From: Pelodiscus sinensis
Lineage: Eukaryota > Chordata > Testudines > Trionychidae
DNA: 64,000 nt
Assembly (NCBI RefSeq): GCF_049634645.1
Contig: NC_134736.1
Span: forward strand, 19,159,001 to 19,223,000
Reading direction: 5' to 3'
The first letter of the stretch is position 1. Each line of letters begins with the position of its first letter. Positions 25,425 to 36,448 of this stretch are shown here, one piece after another. Made by a program: the position numbers and the translations under genes. Under the pieces are notes generated by a model, which saw nothing but the letters and a program-made list of their open reading frames with translations, did no database searches and had not been told where the DNA came from.

Positions 25425-26680
25425 ACTCATAGACTTTAAGGTCAGAAGGGTCCATTATGATCATCTAGTCTGACCCCTTGCACAATGCAGGCCACAGAAT
25501 CTCACCCACTCCCTCCTAGAATAATCTTCTCACCTGTATCTGATATTGAAGCCTTCAAATAGTTTGAAGACCCCAAGATACAGAGAATCCTCCAGCTGTG
25601 ACCTGTACCCCATGCTACAGAGGACGGCAAAAAAACTTCCAGGGCCTCTGCCAATCTACCCTGGAGGAAAATTCCTTCCCGACCCCAAATATGGTGATTA
25701 GCTAAACCCTGAGCATGTGGGCAAGACTCACCAGCCAGACACCCAGAAAGTTCTCTATAGTAACTTCTATCATCCCTCCATTAACCTATTTACCACTGAT
25801 AATTAATGGTCAATTAGTTACCAAGATCATGTTATCTCATCAAACCATCCCCTTCATAAACCCATCTAGTTTAATCTTGAAGTCTGCTAGATCTTTTGCC
25901 CCCACTACTGCCCTTGGAAGGCCGTTCCAGAACCTCACTTCGCTAATGATTAGAAACCTTTGTCTAATCTCAAGTCTAAACTTCCTACTAGCCAGCTTAT
26001 ATCCATTTGTTCTTGTGTCCACATTGGTATTAAGCTTAAATAATTCCTCTCCCTTCCTGGTATTAATTCCTCTAATATATTTAAAGACTGCAATCATGTC
26101 CCCCCTCAGCCTTCTTTTGGTTAAGGTAAACAAGCCAAGCTTCTTGAGTCTCCTTTCATAAGACAGGTTTTCCATTCCTCGGATCATCCTAGTGGCCTTT
26201 CTTTGTACCTGTTCCAGTTTGAATTCATCCTTCTTAAACATGGGAGACCAGAACTGCACACAGTATTCCAAATGGGGTCTCACCAATGCCTTGTATAATG
26301 GCACTAACACCTCCTTATCCCTACTGGAAATACCTCGCCTAATACATCCCAAGATCGTATTAGCCTTTTTCACGGCCATGTCACAATGGCGGCTCATAGT
26401 CATCCTATAATCAAGCAGGACTCCGAGGTCCTTCTCCTCCTCCATTACTTCCAACTGATGCGTCCCCAGCTTATAACTAAAATTCTTGTTATTAATCCCT
26501 AAATGCATAACCTTACACTTCTCACTATTAAATTTCATCCTTTTGCTATCACTCCAATTTACAAGGTCATCCAGATCTTCCTGTATGATATCCCGATCCT
26601 TTTCTGAATTGGCGATACCTCCCAACTTTGTGTCATCCGCAAATTTTATCAGGACACTTCCACTTTTGGTGCCAAGGTCA
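25425..26680 (-). mobile_element. CR1 LINE (different family) inserted in DIRS-A
   Basis: On the plus strand it starts with the inverted CR1 3' end (CTCATAGACTTTAAGGTCAG, GGACCAT-like), has a long 3' UTR (25470-25840), and then the RT C-terminal half in the frame ending at 25840. DIRS-A recombinase sequence lies on one side and DIRS-A RNase H-side sequence on the other. Both DIRS halves match the order seen in DIRS-C. Confidence 0.88.
25840..26665 (-). pseudogene. CR1 reverse transcriptase C-terminal half
   Basis: Reads FADDTKLGGIANSEKDRDII, then WSDSKRMKFNSEKCKVMHLG, YCVQFWSPMFKKDEFKLEQV and the tail RLGGDMIAVFKYIRGI-like. It keeps the catalytic FADD. About 275 codons without interruption, so younger than the surrounding DIRS. 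The first 40 residues of the longer open frame (26666-26787) are antisense DIRS and not part of it. Confidence 0.88.
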
Positions 26681-26689
26681 GCAAAGGAG

Positions 26690-28978
26690 GGAAAGCACAG
26701 AGAAGATGGTGGTGAGTCCAGCTGATCAGGAACACATTCCCCAGAGATTTGGGGCACAGACTTGCTCTGGAACAGTATCTGGGACAAACAAGTCTATACT
26801 GGGGTGCCCCCAGCGTTGGAATATGGAAAGGACCACTTCGTGATTGAGTTCTCACGTGATTGAGTTCTCACTCGTGTTGAGGAAACAGGTGTCTGCTCAA
26901 GGCATCTGCAATGGAATTGTCTTTGCAAGGTAGGTATGTTGCTATGAGAGTGATCTTGTGATTGATACACCAATTCCATAGCTTTGTGGCTTCTGCATAC
27001 AGGGACCTTTATTGGGCCCCTCCTTGTCGGTTGATGTAGTACACCATGGTGGTGTTGTCGGAGAAGACCTGAACCATCTGACCACAGATCTTGGGAAGGA
27101 ATATCTTGTATGCATTGAACACCGCTCTGAGTTCCAGAAGACTGATGTGCTGTAGGGCTTCCTAAGCATTCTATTGGCCTTGAGCTAATTCGCCCTCACA
27201 GTGGGCTCCTCATCCTAGGAGAGAGGCGTCCAAAGTAACTTGGACAGTGGGATGTGGACGGTGGAAAGGAACCCCGGAAAGCATGTTGGTCAGAGAATTC
27301 CATCACAGGAGGAATTCCTTCCCAAGATCTGTGGTCAGATGTATCACTGTCAAAGGGAATGTTACTAGTCTGTGTATGTTGCAATCGTCCGGACATATAT
27401 GGGCGGCAGCCAATGCTGCAGACACCTGAGGCATAGTCTGGCATGTTGCACTACATGTGTCGTCACCGCCACGTGTCCCAAGAGTTGGAGAAAAGTAAGT
27501 ACTGACACTCTTGGGCTGATGGACAGTGTCTGTGTGAGGTATTGAATTTTGTGAAACTTTCTGTAGGAAGATAGGCTTTGGCCCTCATAGAATCTAATCG
27601 TGCCCCAATGAACATGAAGGATTTTTGTGGTATGAGCGAAGACTTTGAAACGTTCAATACAAGGCCCACATCTGCGAATAAGTCTTGTGTGACCTGAGTA
27701 GCAGACAGTGCATTTTTGAACAAATGAACCTTGATCAGGCAATTGTCCAGATATGGGAAGATCATGATGCCTTGACAACAAAGGTACGCTGCCACCACCA
27801 CAAGTGTCTTTGAAAACACTCTGGGTGCAGAGGAGAGAGCAAACGGGAGGACTTTGTACTGAAAGTGCTGCGTGCCCACAACAAACCTCAGAAAACGTCT
27901 GTGTGCTGGGTGTATCGTCACTTGGAAATACGCATCTTATAGATTGAGGAACGTGAACCAATTGCCATTGCTCAGGGCTGGAAATATAGAAGTTAGAGTC
28001 ACCATCCTGAATTTCTGCTTCCTGAAGTACCGACTGAGATTGCACAGGTCCAGGATCGGTCTTCATCCTCCCGATTTTTTCTTGGTGAGAAAATAGCGAG
28101 AGTAGAATCCCTTGCCCCAAAATTGATTGGGTACTGCCTCCACCGCCCCAATCTCTAGGAGACGGAGAACCTCCTGCATTAGGAGAGTCAAGTGAGAAGG
28201 GACAGGATTGGAGGAGTGGTGGGGGGGATGGGAAAGAAAATGGATGGAGTATCCTGATGTTACTATCTCCCGGACCCAACGGTCTGTGGTGATGGTAAAC
28301 CATCTGTGCTGGTACGGTCTCAGGAATAACTTCTGTGTTTCCGGGTCGTACATTAAAGGAATGGTCCTCAGTCCCTCGATCGTACCATCAAACTTGCTGT
28401 CAGATGTTCTGGGAATTTGGGTTTCGTCCAGTTTCCAGTCTTCGCTTTTGTTGACGTGGTCTGGGGCATTGTTGTTGTTGTGGATGGTCTTGTTATCTGA
28501 ACCTTGGTGCCCCATACAAGAAGGGTCTCTGTCTGAAGTAGGGAGTATATCGTTTGCGACAAGATGGAGGTGTATACATCCCTAAGGTTTTCAGGGTAGT
28601 TCTAGAGTCCTTGCCCGAATGCAGAACTTGGTCCGTTTTCTCTGCGAATAGACTCTGCCTGTCAAAAGGCAGGTCTTCTACCTTAGATTGTAAATCTTTA
28701 GGTATGGAGGACATTTGTAGCCATGAAGAGTGTCTCATAACCACAGATGTCACCGTGGCCCGTGCCACTGCATCAGCAATATCAAGGGAAATTTGTAAGG
28801 CTGTTGTTGAGGCCATATAGCCTTCCTGGATAACTGATTTTAAGAGCTGCCATTTCTCGTCAGGCAAGTTCTTTAAAACTGCTACCATCTTCGAATAATT
28901 ATCGAAGGTATGGTTAGACAGATGAGCCATATAGCTCACCATTCTCAGAATAAACTTTCCATCCAAAAATATTGAGAA
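26690..28978 (-). pseudogene. DIRS-A reverse transcriptase / RNase H region (decayed)
   Basis: From the start: GKFILRMVSYMAHLSNHTFD and DIADAVARATVTSVVMRHSS (28500-28978), then TTDRWVREIVTSGYSIHF, EIGAVEAVP and GFYSRYFLTKKKSGG. Motif A follows, where an in-frame stop replaces the Lys of LKDAYFQ, then VTIHPAHRRFLRFVVG, and the catalytic box reads YLDNCLIK (27745-27768). The RNase H part reads VTLDASLLG then a stop then GAH (27196-27240). Interrupted downstream by the CR1 at 26680. Confidence 0.85.
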
Positions 28979-29249
28979 GTTACTCACCTCGTGTAGTAAT
29001 GAGGGTTCCTCGAGATGGGTCTCCTTGGGTGCTCCACTCATGGTGTCGGGCTCGTCCCGCACCGCAGCTCGAATGCTTTGTATAGCTGTTTCCAGCTGGG
29101 TGCGCGTGCGCAGGGTGCAGCTTGCGCCGTTCGCGCTCTTTGATCGTCGCGCGCACCCAGCTTCTCTGTCAGTTCCTCTCACCGTTCCGTATCTGTAAGG
29201 GGTACAAAGAACAAGAATACTACTCCGGAACAGGGAGGAATGGTGGGGC

Positions 29250-29353
29250 GTGGAGCACCAACGGGGACCCATCTCGAGGAACCCTAGTTACGGCACGAGG
29301 TGAGTAACTTCTTGTTCCTCTTCGAGTGGTCCCCGTGGGTGCTCCACTCATGG
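29250..29353 (-). repeat. DIRS-B internal complementary region
   Basis: GTGGAGCACC...GAGGTGAGTAAC is the inverse of the left outer end. It is followed by TTCTTGTTCCTCTTCGAGTGG...GTGCTCCACTCATGG, the inverse of the right outer end. Confidence 0.87.
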
Positions 29354-29798
29354 TGACTTCGTAGCAGTGCTCCCAGTGCATTCCCAGAGTTCCGGTTTAT
29401 CAATGACTGAAAGCACTGCTGAAGACTCAGGTATCCATCTGTGCACTATTGCGTAGTGGTTCATAAAAGTCAGATTGGAAGACCAGGTGGCTGCTCTGCA
29501 GATTTCCGGCAGAGAAACTCCTCTGGAAAAAGCAGTGGAAGTTGTCACCACCCTCGTCGAATGTGCTTTAGGTACAGTCTGTAGTGGCTTGTTGCGCATT
29601 GTATGGCACATGGTGATACAGGAGACTATGATATTAGAGAGGCATTGGGAGGACAATGCATTGTCCTTGGAATGATCTGCTATAGACACTATTAATCGAT
29701 CAGTCTTACGCCAGGCCTGTGTTCTGTCTATATAGAACGCCAATGCTCGACGTACATCTAGGGTATGAAGTAAGGAGTCCCGATTTGAAGTATGGGGC
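29354..29798 (-). pseudogene. DIRS-B tyrosine recombinase C-terminal part
   Basis: Minus-strand frame with LDVRRALAFYIDRTQAWRKT, AHSTRVVTTSTAFSRGVSLP (His-x-x-Arg box) and LTFMNHYAI (catalytic Tyr). These core residues are intact. Its upstream part is cut off by the LTR at 29799; the coding sequence resumes beyond it near 30887 with HVNEPVVLPVFYPKP. Confidence 0.85.
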
Positions 29799-30881
29799 TG
29801 TAGCCAGACACAAAATCCCATCTTGTTTTTATCAGTAATTGACACGCCTGCACTGTCTCGGGAGAAGAATCTTGCCCATCACATACCAGAGGTGCCCATT
29901 GTCTGCATCTTCCCAGGTGTGAATTATGCTTTGCACCCTTCGTGGGAAACTTGGCATTCAAAGCCATTTTTCCTGATTGGCCACTTGAGACCAGGAAGAA
30001 GCCCATGTGACCCAAGGGGTATAAAGAGGGTTGAGTTGCCCACCCAATTTGAGCTCCAATCACCTACACCTGCTGGCAGGTATTGATTGTCTCCCGAGGT
30101 CCGTGGGACGCCCAACCTCGCCCTACTTCTTCCCGAGGGATTGAGAGAAAGACGCTGGCCACGCCAAGTCTGGAACGCAGGGGTGAGAATTGTACCTGCA
30201 ATGTATTTTCTTTATGTGTACACTCTAATTGTCTCTCTGTTGTAAGTTAGTTACTTTATTATAGTTTTCTTAAAGTCAAACTGCTTCATTTCTATTGTAA
30301 ATCACCTTTGGTAAGGTGATTTTGCTATAAACTTTGGGAACAAGTGGGGTGCCCTCATTCACTTATAAAATATATATATCTATATACACTGAACCAAGTT
30401 TCTTTATTTCTTTTCTCTTTCTTTCTCCTATAAATAAGCCAGTGCGTGTCAAGCTTCTGACTTGAACCCGTGCTGCTGTACCCGAACCGAACACAAACAA
30501 AAGAACTTCAGCCGGTCATAAAGGGACAGATATAGGGAGAGCTTGGGCGTTTGGATTTGTGTCACACCCAGGTGGCAAAATTCAGTTGGGGCGCTTCTCA
30601 GTCTCCCCGAGGCTGCCCGCTGCGAAGGAATTATGAAATTCTAGCAGCTAAAATCTGAAGCGTAATAAGCTCTTCCTGTACACACTGGGGCGTCTGTTAG
30701 CCTGTTTGGCTACCCTCTGCGACGGGACCTCGGTCCTAGCAGTAAAGTCACGGACGTTAAACTACTTTTCAGGGTGCCCTCCAGCCTCCTAGGCTGCCCA
30801 CTGCAACGAGACTCTGTGTCTCAGCAGTTGAAGACTTGGGTGTAACACACACGCACACACTGCCCTGACCGTCGGCTGACA
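29799..30881 (+). mobile_element. solo LTR inserted in DIRS-B, 5-bp duplication
   Basis: Starts TGTAGCCAGAC and ends GGCTGACA (TG...CA). It is flanked by GGGGC on both sides (29794-29798 and 30882-30886). Removing it rejoins the DIRS recombinase reading (compare DIRS-C at 45945). A TATA box GGTATAAAGAGG is at about 30018. No gag or pol is attached, so it is a solo LTR, or an LTR-bearing element of about 1.08 kb. The class is not determined. Confidence 0.75.
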
Positions 30882-30886
30882 GGGGC

Positions 30887-32460
30887 TTAGGATAAAAAAC
30901 AGGCAAAACGACTGGTTCGTTAACATGAAATTGTGTAGCGACCTTAGGAATAAAGGCTGGATAAGTACGTAGAGTAACTGAGTCATTGGTAAAAACTGTG
31001 TAAGGTGGTGTTGCCATTAACGCTGCCAGTTCTGGGGGAGAGACCGCCACATGTGAAGATGAAGGTGAAAGGCCAGGGGCTGGGTCTTCAGACTGATGAT
31101 CATCCCGGTCAGACAACTGGCCCTCTTCCAGGTCTGAGTGACGTAATGTTCCCGCTCGACTGCGTGAGGGAGAAGCCAGGTCCCAGTCACAGTGCTGATA
31201 GGCTGGAGAGTGCCTCGCTAAAGGTGAACTGTAGCGCAAAGGGCGTTGGAAATCATAGTGACGGGAGTGTGACCGTGGTAAGCACGGAGGAGAGCGATGA
31301 CATTTGTAATAACACCTTGATGGACGAGATGAGCACCTAGATGATCTATCGCTAGTATGTTGTCTGTCGTGCCCGTTGCGTGGAACGTAATAATAAGAAC
31401 GGTCACATGACGGAGAATAGGATGGACGTCTATAGCAGCTCCTATAATAGGGGTGGCCATAAGGAGAGTCCCCTCTGTAATAAATATAATGCCCGGGACT
31501 GTGACGTCGGTACCCATGATGCCGAGGCGAGCCATGCCCTCCTGGAGGAGAGGGGCCAGGTGAAAATCTTGGGGAAGGAGAAAGATGCATGCTCCATCCC
31601 CGAACTGGTACAGGCACCTCTGAATGGGAAAGAGCACGTAAGTCTGGCTGCTGCTCCGATGCCGGTATACTTATCAGCTGCTGCTGGGACGCTGCCTCCC
31701 CCAGTGTCGGGGCTGCCTGTAACTGACAAGCTACACGCGGCATCTGCATAATTGGCTGAGGGGATGATGGCACCAGAGGGGTTTTCCCTGATGCAGGAGG
31801 CACAGCAGGGGATGTGCTCCTGTCAACAGCTGCCTGCTGTGGGGAGGAGAGCGATGCCGGTGCAATCTGACTATGCGCATAGGTTGTCCACACCACAGCT
31901 GACTTTGACGCCAGCAATGTTGCTGGCTGAGATGCTGGTGCCGGTAGAGCTCTTTGAGGCGGCACCGCAGCCCACGGGGCTTTGCTGAGGAGCAGTGTGG
32001 TGCCGGCTGCTTCTTAGCAGAGGCTGTGCTTACCGGCACCGAGGCTGCGTCCGATGCTGAATTCGCTCTCTGAGGCGCTGCAGCCTTATTCTCCCTCGAC
32101 CCTGATCCCGATGAAGAAGATCGTGGGACAGATTCAGAGGGAGCACAATCACCCACCACCAATATATCGGGTGGCAGGGATCTAGCTGGGGAGATCCTTA
32201 GCCTTTTCTCCCTCAAGTCCGGGGACGAAATCCATCTCTTAGGGGTTCTGTCCTGCTGTTCAGAGGTTTCTGCCCTGGGGTCCAGTGCCTTATCGAGGAG
32301 AAACATCTTGAGACTCATCTGTCACGCCGAGTACAATGCCCACAGGTATGGGGAGCGTGGCTCTCCCCCAGGCAACGTATACAGAGCGAATGCCCATCTG
32401 AGGTAGGCATTGGCTCGCTGCAGAGGCTACATTTCTTAAATCCGGGAGACCCAGGCATGG
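30887..32460 (-). pseudogene. DIRS-B gag, fused in frame to recombinase fragment
   Basis: The N-terminus at about 32458 reads MPGSPGFKKCSLCSEPMPTS, with a Cys/His cluster to CGHC. Middle frames at 31731-32318 follow. A 398-codon frame then ends in the Arg/Ser/Tyr/His-rich region (RYSSPLARHSPAYQ) and continues without a stop from SSSHVAVSPP into ELAALMATPPYTVF, the recombinase segment that normally follows the RRVG box. RT, RNase H and the first half of the recombinase are missing, giving a gag-recombinase fusion. Cut by the LTR at 30886. Confidence 0.75.
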
Positions 32461-32889
32461 TGTTTGTCAGCTTCCGAGAGGGCGTTTTTTTTTTTTTCAA
32501 ACTTATCCCCAGTTAGTAATAGCAGGGAGCCGCTGTAATTAAGAGGCTTGCTTTCTTTCCCCTTTTTTTTTTTTATAAAGTAGATAAGATCAAACGACAA
32601 CAAAGAACTCTAACTATATACAATTAACTAACTAACTACAGGTTCCCTGAGGGAAGGAAACTACTGTGAGGAGAGAGATCAGAAGCTCCGTCTGCGTTCA
32701 GGGATGGTTAAGAGGAACTGACAGGGAAGCCGGGTGTGCGCGAAGATCAAAGAGTGCGAATGGAGTGAGCTGCACCCTGCGCACGCGCACCCGGCTGGAA
32801 ACAGCTGTACAAAGCATCCGAGCTGCGGTGCGAGACGAGCCTGACACCATGAGTGGAGCACCCACGGGGACCACTCGAAGAGGAACTAA

Positions 32890-34736
32890 GCGTTTAGATT
32901 CTTTATCAGCCGCAGCATTCCTATGCTGTGGTGTCTTAGATTTTTGCTGGGCTGTGTCCACAACTAACAAGTTCGGTTGTGGATACATGAAGAGAAATTC
33001 CATCCCCTTCTGTGGAACGAAATATTTCTTGTCCGCCTTCCTATGAATGGGCTGAGTGGATGCCGGTGCCTGCCATATGTCATCAGCAATTTCTAGGATT
33101 GCTTCATCAAAGGGTAATGCTATCTTCCATTTTGGGGATTTTTGAAGATTTTTCAACAGCTTATGTTGTTTCTGTTGGACCTCCGCTACGTGCAAGTCTT
33201 GTGATTCTGCCAATCTTTTAAAGAGGTCTTAAAACTAACAAGTGTCATCTACTGGAGAAGAATCACCAGGGAACACCGCATCATCTAGAGAGGAAGAAGC
33301 AACAGAATGGTACACTGGGGATTGTTCCTGCTGTTGCTGTTCTGGTGTCACTAGTTGTGCTAGCTCTAAGTGTACTTGAGGGCAAGGCACATTTCCAGCC
33401 GGTGTCGAGGATCGAGTGGAGGCAGCTGATGGCGCAGGGACCCTGGAGCTGGTGTAGGAACGATACCAATAGCGTTGTGGAGATCGGGAAGAACGCCCAG
33501 AAGAGTACCATCACTCATTAGGATAGTCGCTGTGGTGACGGTAATGGTCACGATGATAATGAGACGATGAATATGCAGGTGAGTATCATCGTCTGTACTT
33601 GTGACGATATCGAGGTGAAGATGAGCACATAGGTGACCTAGGTGAACGAGATCTGCGTCTGGTGTACGAAGGTGATCGAGAATGTTTGCAGTAGCGATGT
33701 GGCAATGGTGAGTATCGATGATAGTGTCTTCTCGAGATATTGGTAACATGAGAGTCGTGTCTATGTGACTCAGAGAAAGCGGAAGAAGGTAATCTGGGCT
33801 GTGAATAAGGAGTTAAGTGTTCAGGGCTTGGTGAAAAGTGAAGCCTTGTGCTGGTTGAATGGTCAGCTCCTGCAAGCAGCAATGATTGATGTGACCTCTG
33901 GAGGGAGCCTTGGTGCTGCGGTGCCAGTGAACGAGCTGGGAGCCGGTACGGTGCAGCCCTGGAGGTTGAAACACTAGTGCTTTGGTGCTTATCAATTGCA
34001 GTTGCTGAATCCAGTGCTGGCGAAGAGCCTGCTGATACTGAGCTCGGTGCCGGTGATAGTGCCAGGGAGAAGAGGCATTGAAGATGTACCGAGGAAGCCA
34101 GTGCTGCACTAGGTGCCATAGCAGCCGGCACCGAGATGGCTGGTGCCGCAGTCACCGGTGCCGAGATGGCCGGTGCAGAGAGAGACAGAGCCAGCATGGG
34201 CTGTATAGGTGCCGCAACAGCCAGCATGGCTCTGATTGGAGCTGACGGTGGCAAGGTCGGTTCCGCTGGTGCTGATCGCGACATCGGAACCGCCTGGACT
34301 GAAGCACCCGCAACCGCGGGTATGTGAGGGTGCCAGGGGATCAGTGCCGATTCCGATCTGGGAGGCACCGCCATTGCCCAATTTGCCCCCCTGCTAGAGG
34401 TGGGGCTAGGCTCAGAAATACTGTGGCTTTTCCCATGCCGCTCACCCTGCTGCTGTAGCCCGGTCAGTTTGTGACCCTTGCTCTTCAGGGTTTTCACTGC
34501 CACCAGGGTACTTTGCTTTGAATGAATATCCTGCGGCTGAAACGCCTTGCTGTAGAGAAGCAGCTTCAGCTGCATCTCGCGGTCCCATCTCGCTTGGGCA
34601 GACAATTACTGATAATTGGGGCATTTGTTGGGTACATGCCCATCGCCCAGGCACTTGACACAGAATGAGTGTCCATCAGATGTAGGCATAGCTTCATGGC
34701 ACTGAGAACACTTTTAGAAGCCGGAGGAAGCCAGCA
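32890..34736 (-). pseudogene. DIRS-A gag-like ORF
   Basis: A Met at 34736 opens MLASSGF followed by an in-frame stop, then KCSQCHEAMPTSDGHSFCVK and CLGDGHVPNKCP, a Cys/His cluster. The main frame 33586-34605 has long Ala/Pro/Ser-rich repeats (ASSVHLQ, PTLPPSAPIRAM) and an Arg/Ser/Tyr/His-rich block. After frame changes the C-terminal part (32890-33213) reads FDEAILEIADDIWQAPASTQ and PQKGMEFLFMYPQP. Known DIRS gag proteins have this plan; function is inferred from position. Confidence 0.7.
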
Positions 34737-35101
34737 TTACGAACTGAGGATAAAACGTTTTTTTTTTCTTTTTTGAAACAGAGGACTATTAAACAAACAC
34801 TCTCTAACTAAACTAAATAACTACTAACTACTGGCTGACTACTAACTATTTACAGAAATCTTTCTTAAACAGCTGAAGAGAAGGGAATTGCTCTGCCTGC
34901 AACTGTTGAACGGTAAGGAGGAACTGGTGGGAAGCTGGACTCAGCGCAAGCTAACTATCAGCACAAGCAGCACGTGCCCGATGCATGCGCAGTCTGGCTG
35001 GACCATGGCTGACGACTCTCCGACTTGCGGCGCCGGGACGAGCCCGACACCTCAAGTAGAGCACCCACGGGGACACCACCGAAGAAGAACGTTCCTATAG
35101 C

Positions 35102-35660
35102 ACAGTGGTTGCTATAGCAACCTTTTCAAGCATACAGACCCCTTTCCAATATTAAAATTTCACAGACCCCCCCTAGTGGAGCAGCAGGAAGGGGCGGCCA
35201 GCACATCCCTTGGCCTGCGTTGCTTCCTCAGCTCCTGCCCCCTCCAGCTCCTGCCCATCCATGGAGGATATAGTGAGGGGGCTCTCATGGCCAAAGGCAG
35301 CTCCTGCTCTGGCACTCCGCCTTGGTCTGGGCACGGAGTACTGAGGGAGGAAAAAAAAGAAAAGAAAAGTAAGGATCCATCCCACTGGAGGACTGAGACA
35401 GGGGAGAGGACTAGACCATAAACAGCAGCACAGCTGGCAATGGGAAGACAGATGGTATCAAGATCCCATCCCAAGCATGGGAGGGCGATTGTGAACGGCG
35501 AGGCCCAAGCGAGAATCACCTAGTGTAAAGTCCCAGTCCCTCGGTGGACCCGATCTTAACTTTTCCTTCCCTTTCCTAAACTTTACGAGGCCCCTCCTAC
35601 GCTACTGTGGTATACCACCAGGGGACCGCGGGCCACAGGTTGGGAACCATTGCCAAAGCA
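35102..35660. mobile_element. hAT-like non-autonomous element
   Basis: Left end CAGTGGTTGCTATAGCAACC and right end GGCCACAGGTTGGGAACCATTGCC are imperfect inverted copies. GC-rich interior, no transposase. It abuts the DIRS-A right end. Confidence 0.55.
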
Positions 35661-36257
35661 CCTTCAGAAGAAAGTCAGGGATAGCATCCCAGTGTTGCAG
35701 TCAACATTCCTCTCTCTTGATAGAACAGTCTCTTGGACCAGTAGCAGTATGATCCATTGCCTATGCAGACACCATAACACTAGGATCTCACTACCAACTA
35801 TGAGGTACTGCTCCAGTAAGTAAGCTCATCTGTTTCATTTATCTTATTAATGTATTTCACCCTTCGGCAACACCTCAGCTTCTGCGTACAGACCCATTAC
35901 TGAGATATTAACTTCCAAAGGTGGATAAACAGCCAACGTCATATATTAGAGTAGTACAAGTTAAAATCATCCCCTAGTTATATCCATCTTACGTAAACTA
36001 CACAATAAATCTACCAGCCTAACAAGGTTTAATGCCCTGAAAAAACAAATGCAAAAATACAGAACAAATTCATTCTCAAAAGAGAGGAGGATAGAGGGGA
36101 TAGATCATTTGGCAACATTCAAAATTATTTGCTGGGACAGAGAGTTTTTGAAACCAATCGTCATCCTACTAGGGATCTTATGCATTTAAATATTCCCAGC
36201 AGTGCAGAATGTCACCAGATACATGCTGTTAGCGCTGGAAATAAAGGTAGCACTCAC

Positions 36258-36369
36258 CTTTATTAAACCAGCGATACTCAAAGCAATACAGGGAGTACAG
36301 CAGCGACATGTGCAGGAGGCTAACCAACTGGCCAATGATATCAATTGGGAAGAGGCTCACAATCATCCC
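36258..36369 (-). CDS. EI24: EI24 exon: SLFPIDIIGQLVSLLHMSLLYSLY segment
   Basis: 112-nt exon, phase 0 in and phase 1 out, reading GMIVSLFPIDIIGQLVSLLH and ending SLYCFEYRWFNKG. The FEYRWFNKG signature is diagnostic for EI24. The acceptor is CTCTGCAG and the donor GTGAGT. The Gly codon is split with the next exon (G then GA). It sits between the DIRS nest and an LTR-like repeat but is itself intact. Confidence 0.95.
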
Positions 36370-36448
36370 CTGCAGAGGAAGAGAATAAATTGAGTTTGCA
36401 TTCTACAGTAGGGGATTCATCTTCACCCTAGCAAATGATATGAGAGCA

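Larger units (their letters stand above)
28979..32886 (-). mobile_element. DIRS-type retrotransposon B, nested inside DIRS-A, internally deleted
   Basis: The left end GTTACTCACCTCGTGTAGTA and right end GGGGACCACTCGAAGAGGAAC are inverted repeats of about 200 bp (shared CACCGCAGCTCG, GGGTGCGCGTGCGCAGGGTG). An internal complementary region lies at 29250-29353. Between them are only gag and the C-terminal part of the recombinase; RT and RNase H are deleted. It interrupts DIRS-A after the gag-encoded KESKRL. Confidence 0.87.
22300..35090 (-). mobile_element. DIRS-type retrotransposon A, nested with four later insertions
   Basis: The left end begins GTTACTCCCCTTGTGCAGTA and the right end finishes GGGGACACCACCGAAGAAGAAC. 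The two ends are inverted repeats that share GGCGCCGGGACGAGCCCGAC on opposite strands. Read on the minus strand the order is gag (34736-32890), RT/RNase H (28978-26690), tyrosine recombinase (25424-24142), internal complementary region (23998-24104), terminus. This is the standard DIRS order. Insertions inside are CR1 (22455-23897), CR1 (about 25425-26680) and DIRS-B (28979-32886) with its own LTR. Stops and lost residues show it is inactive. Confidence 0.88.
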
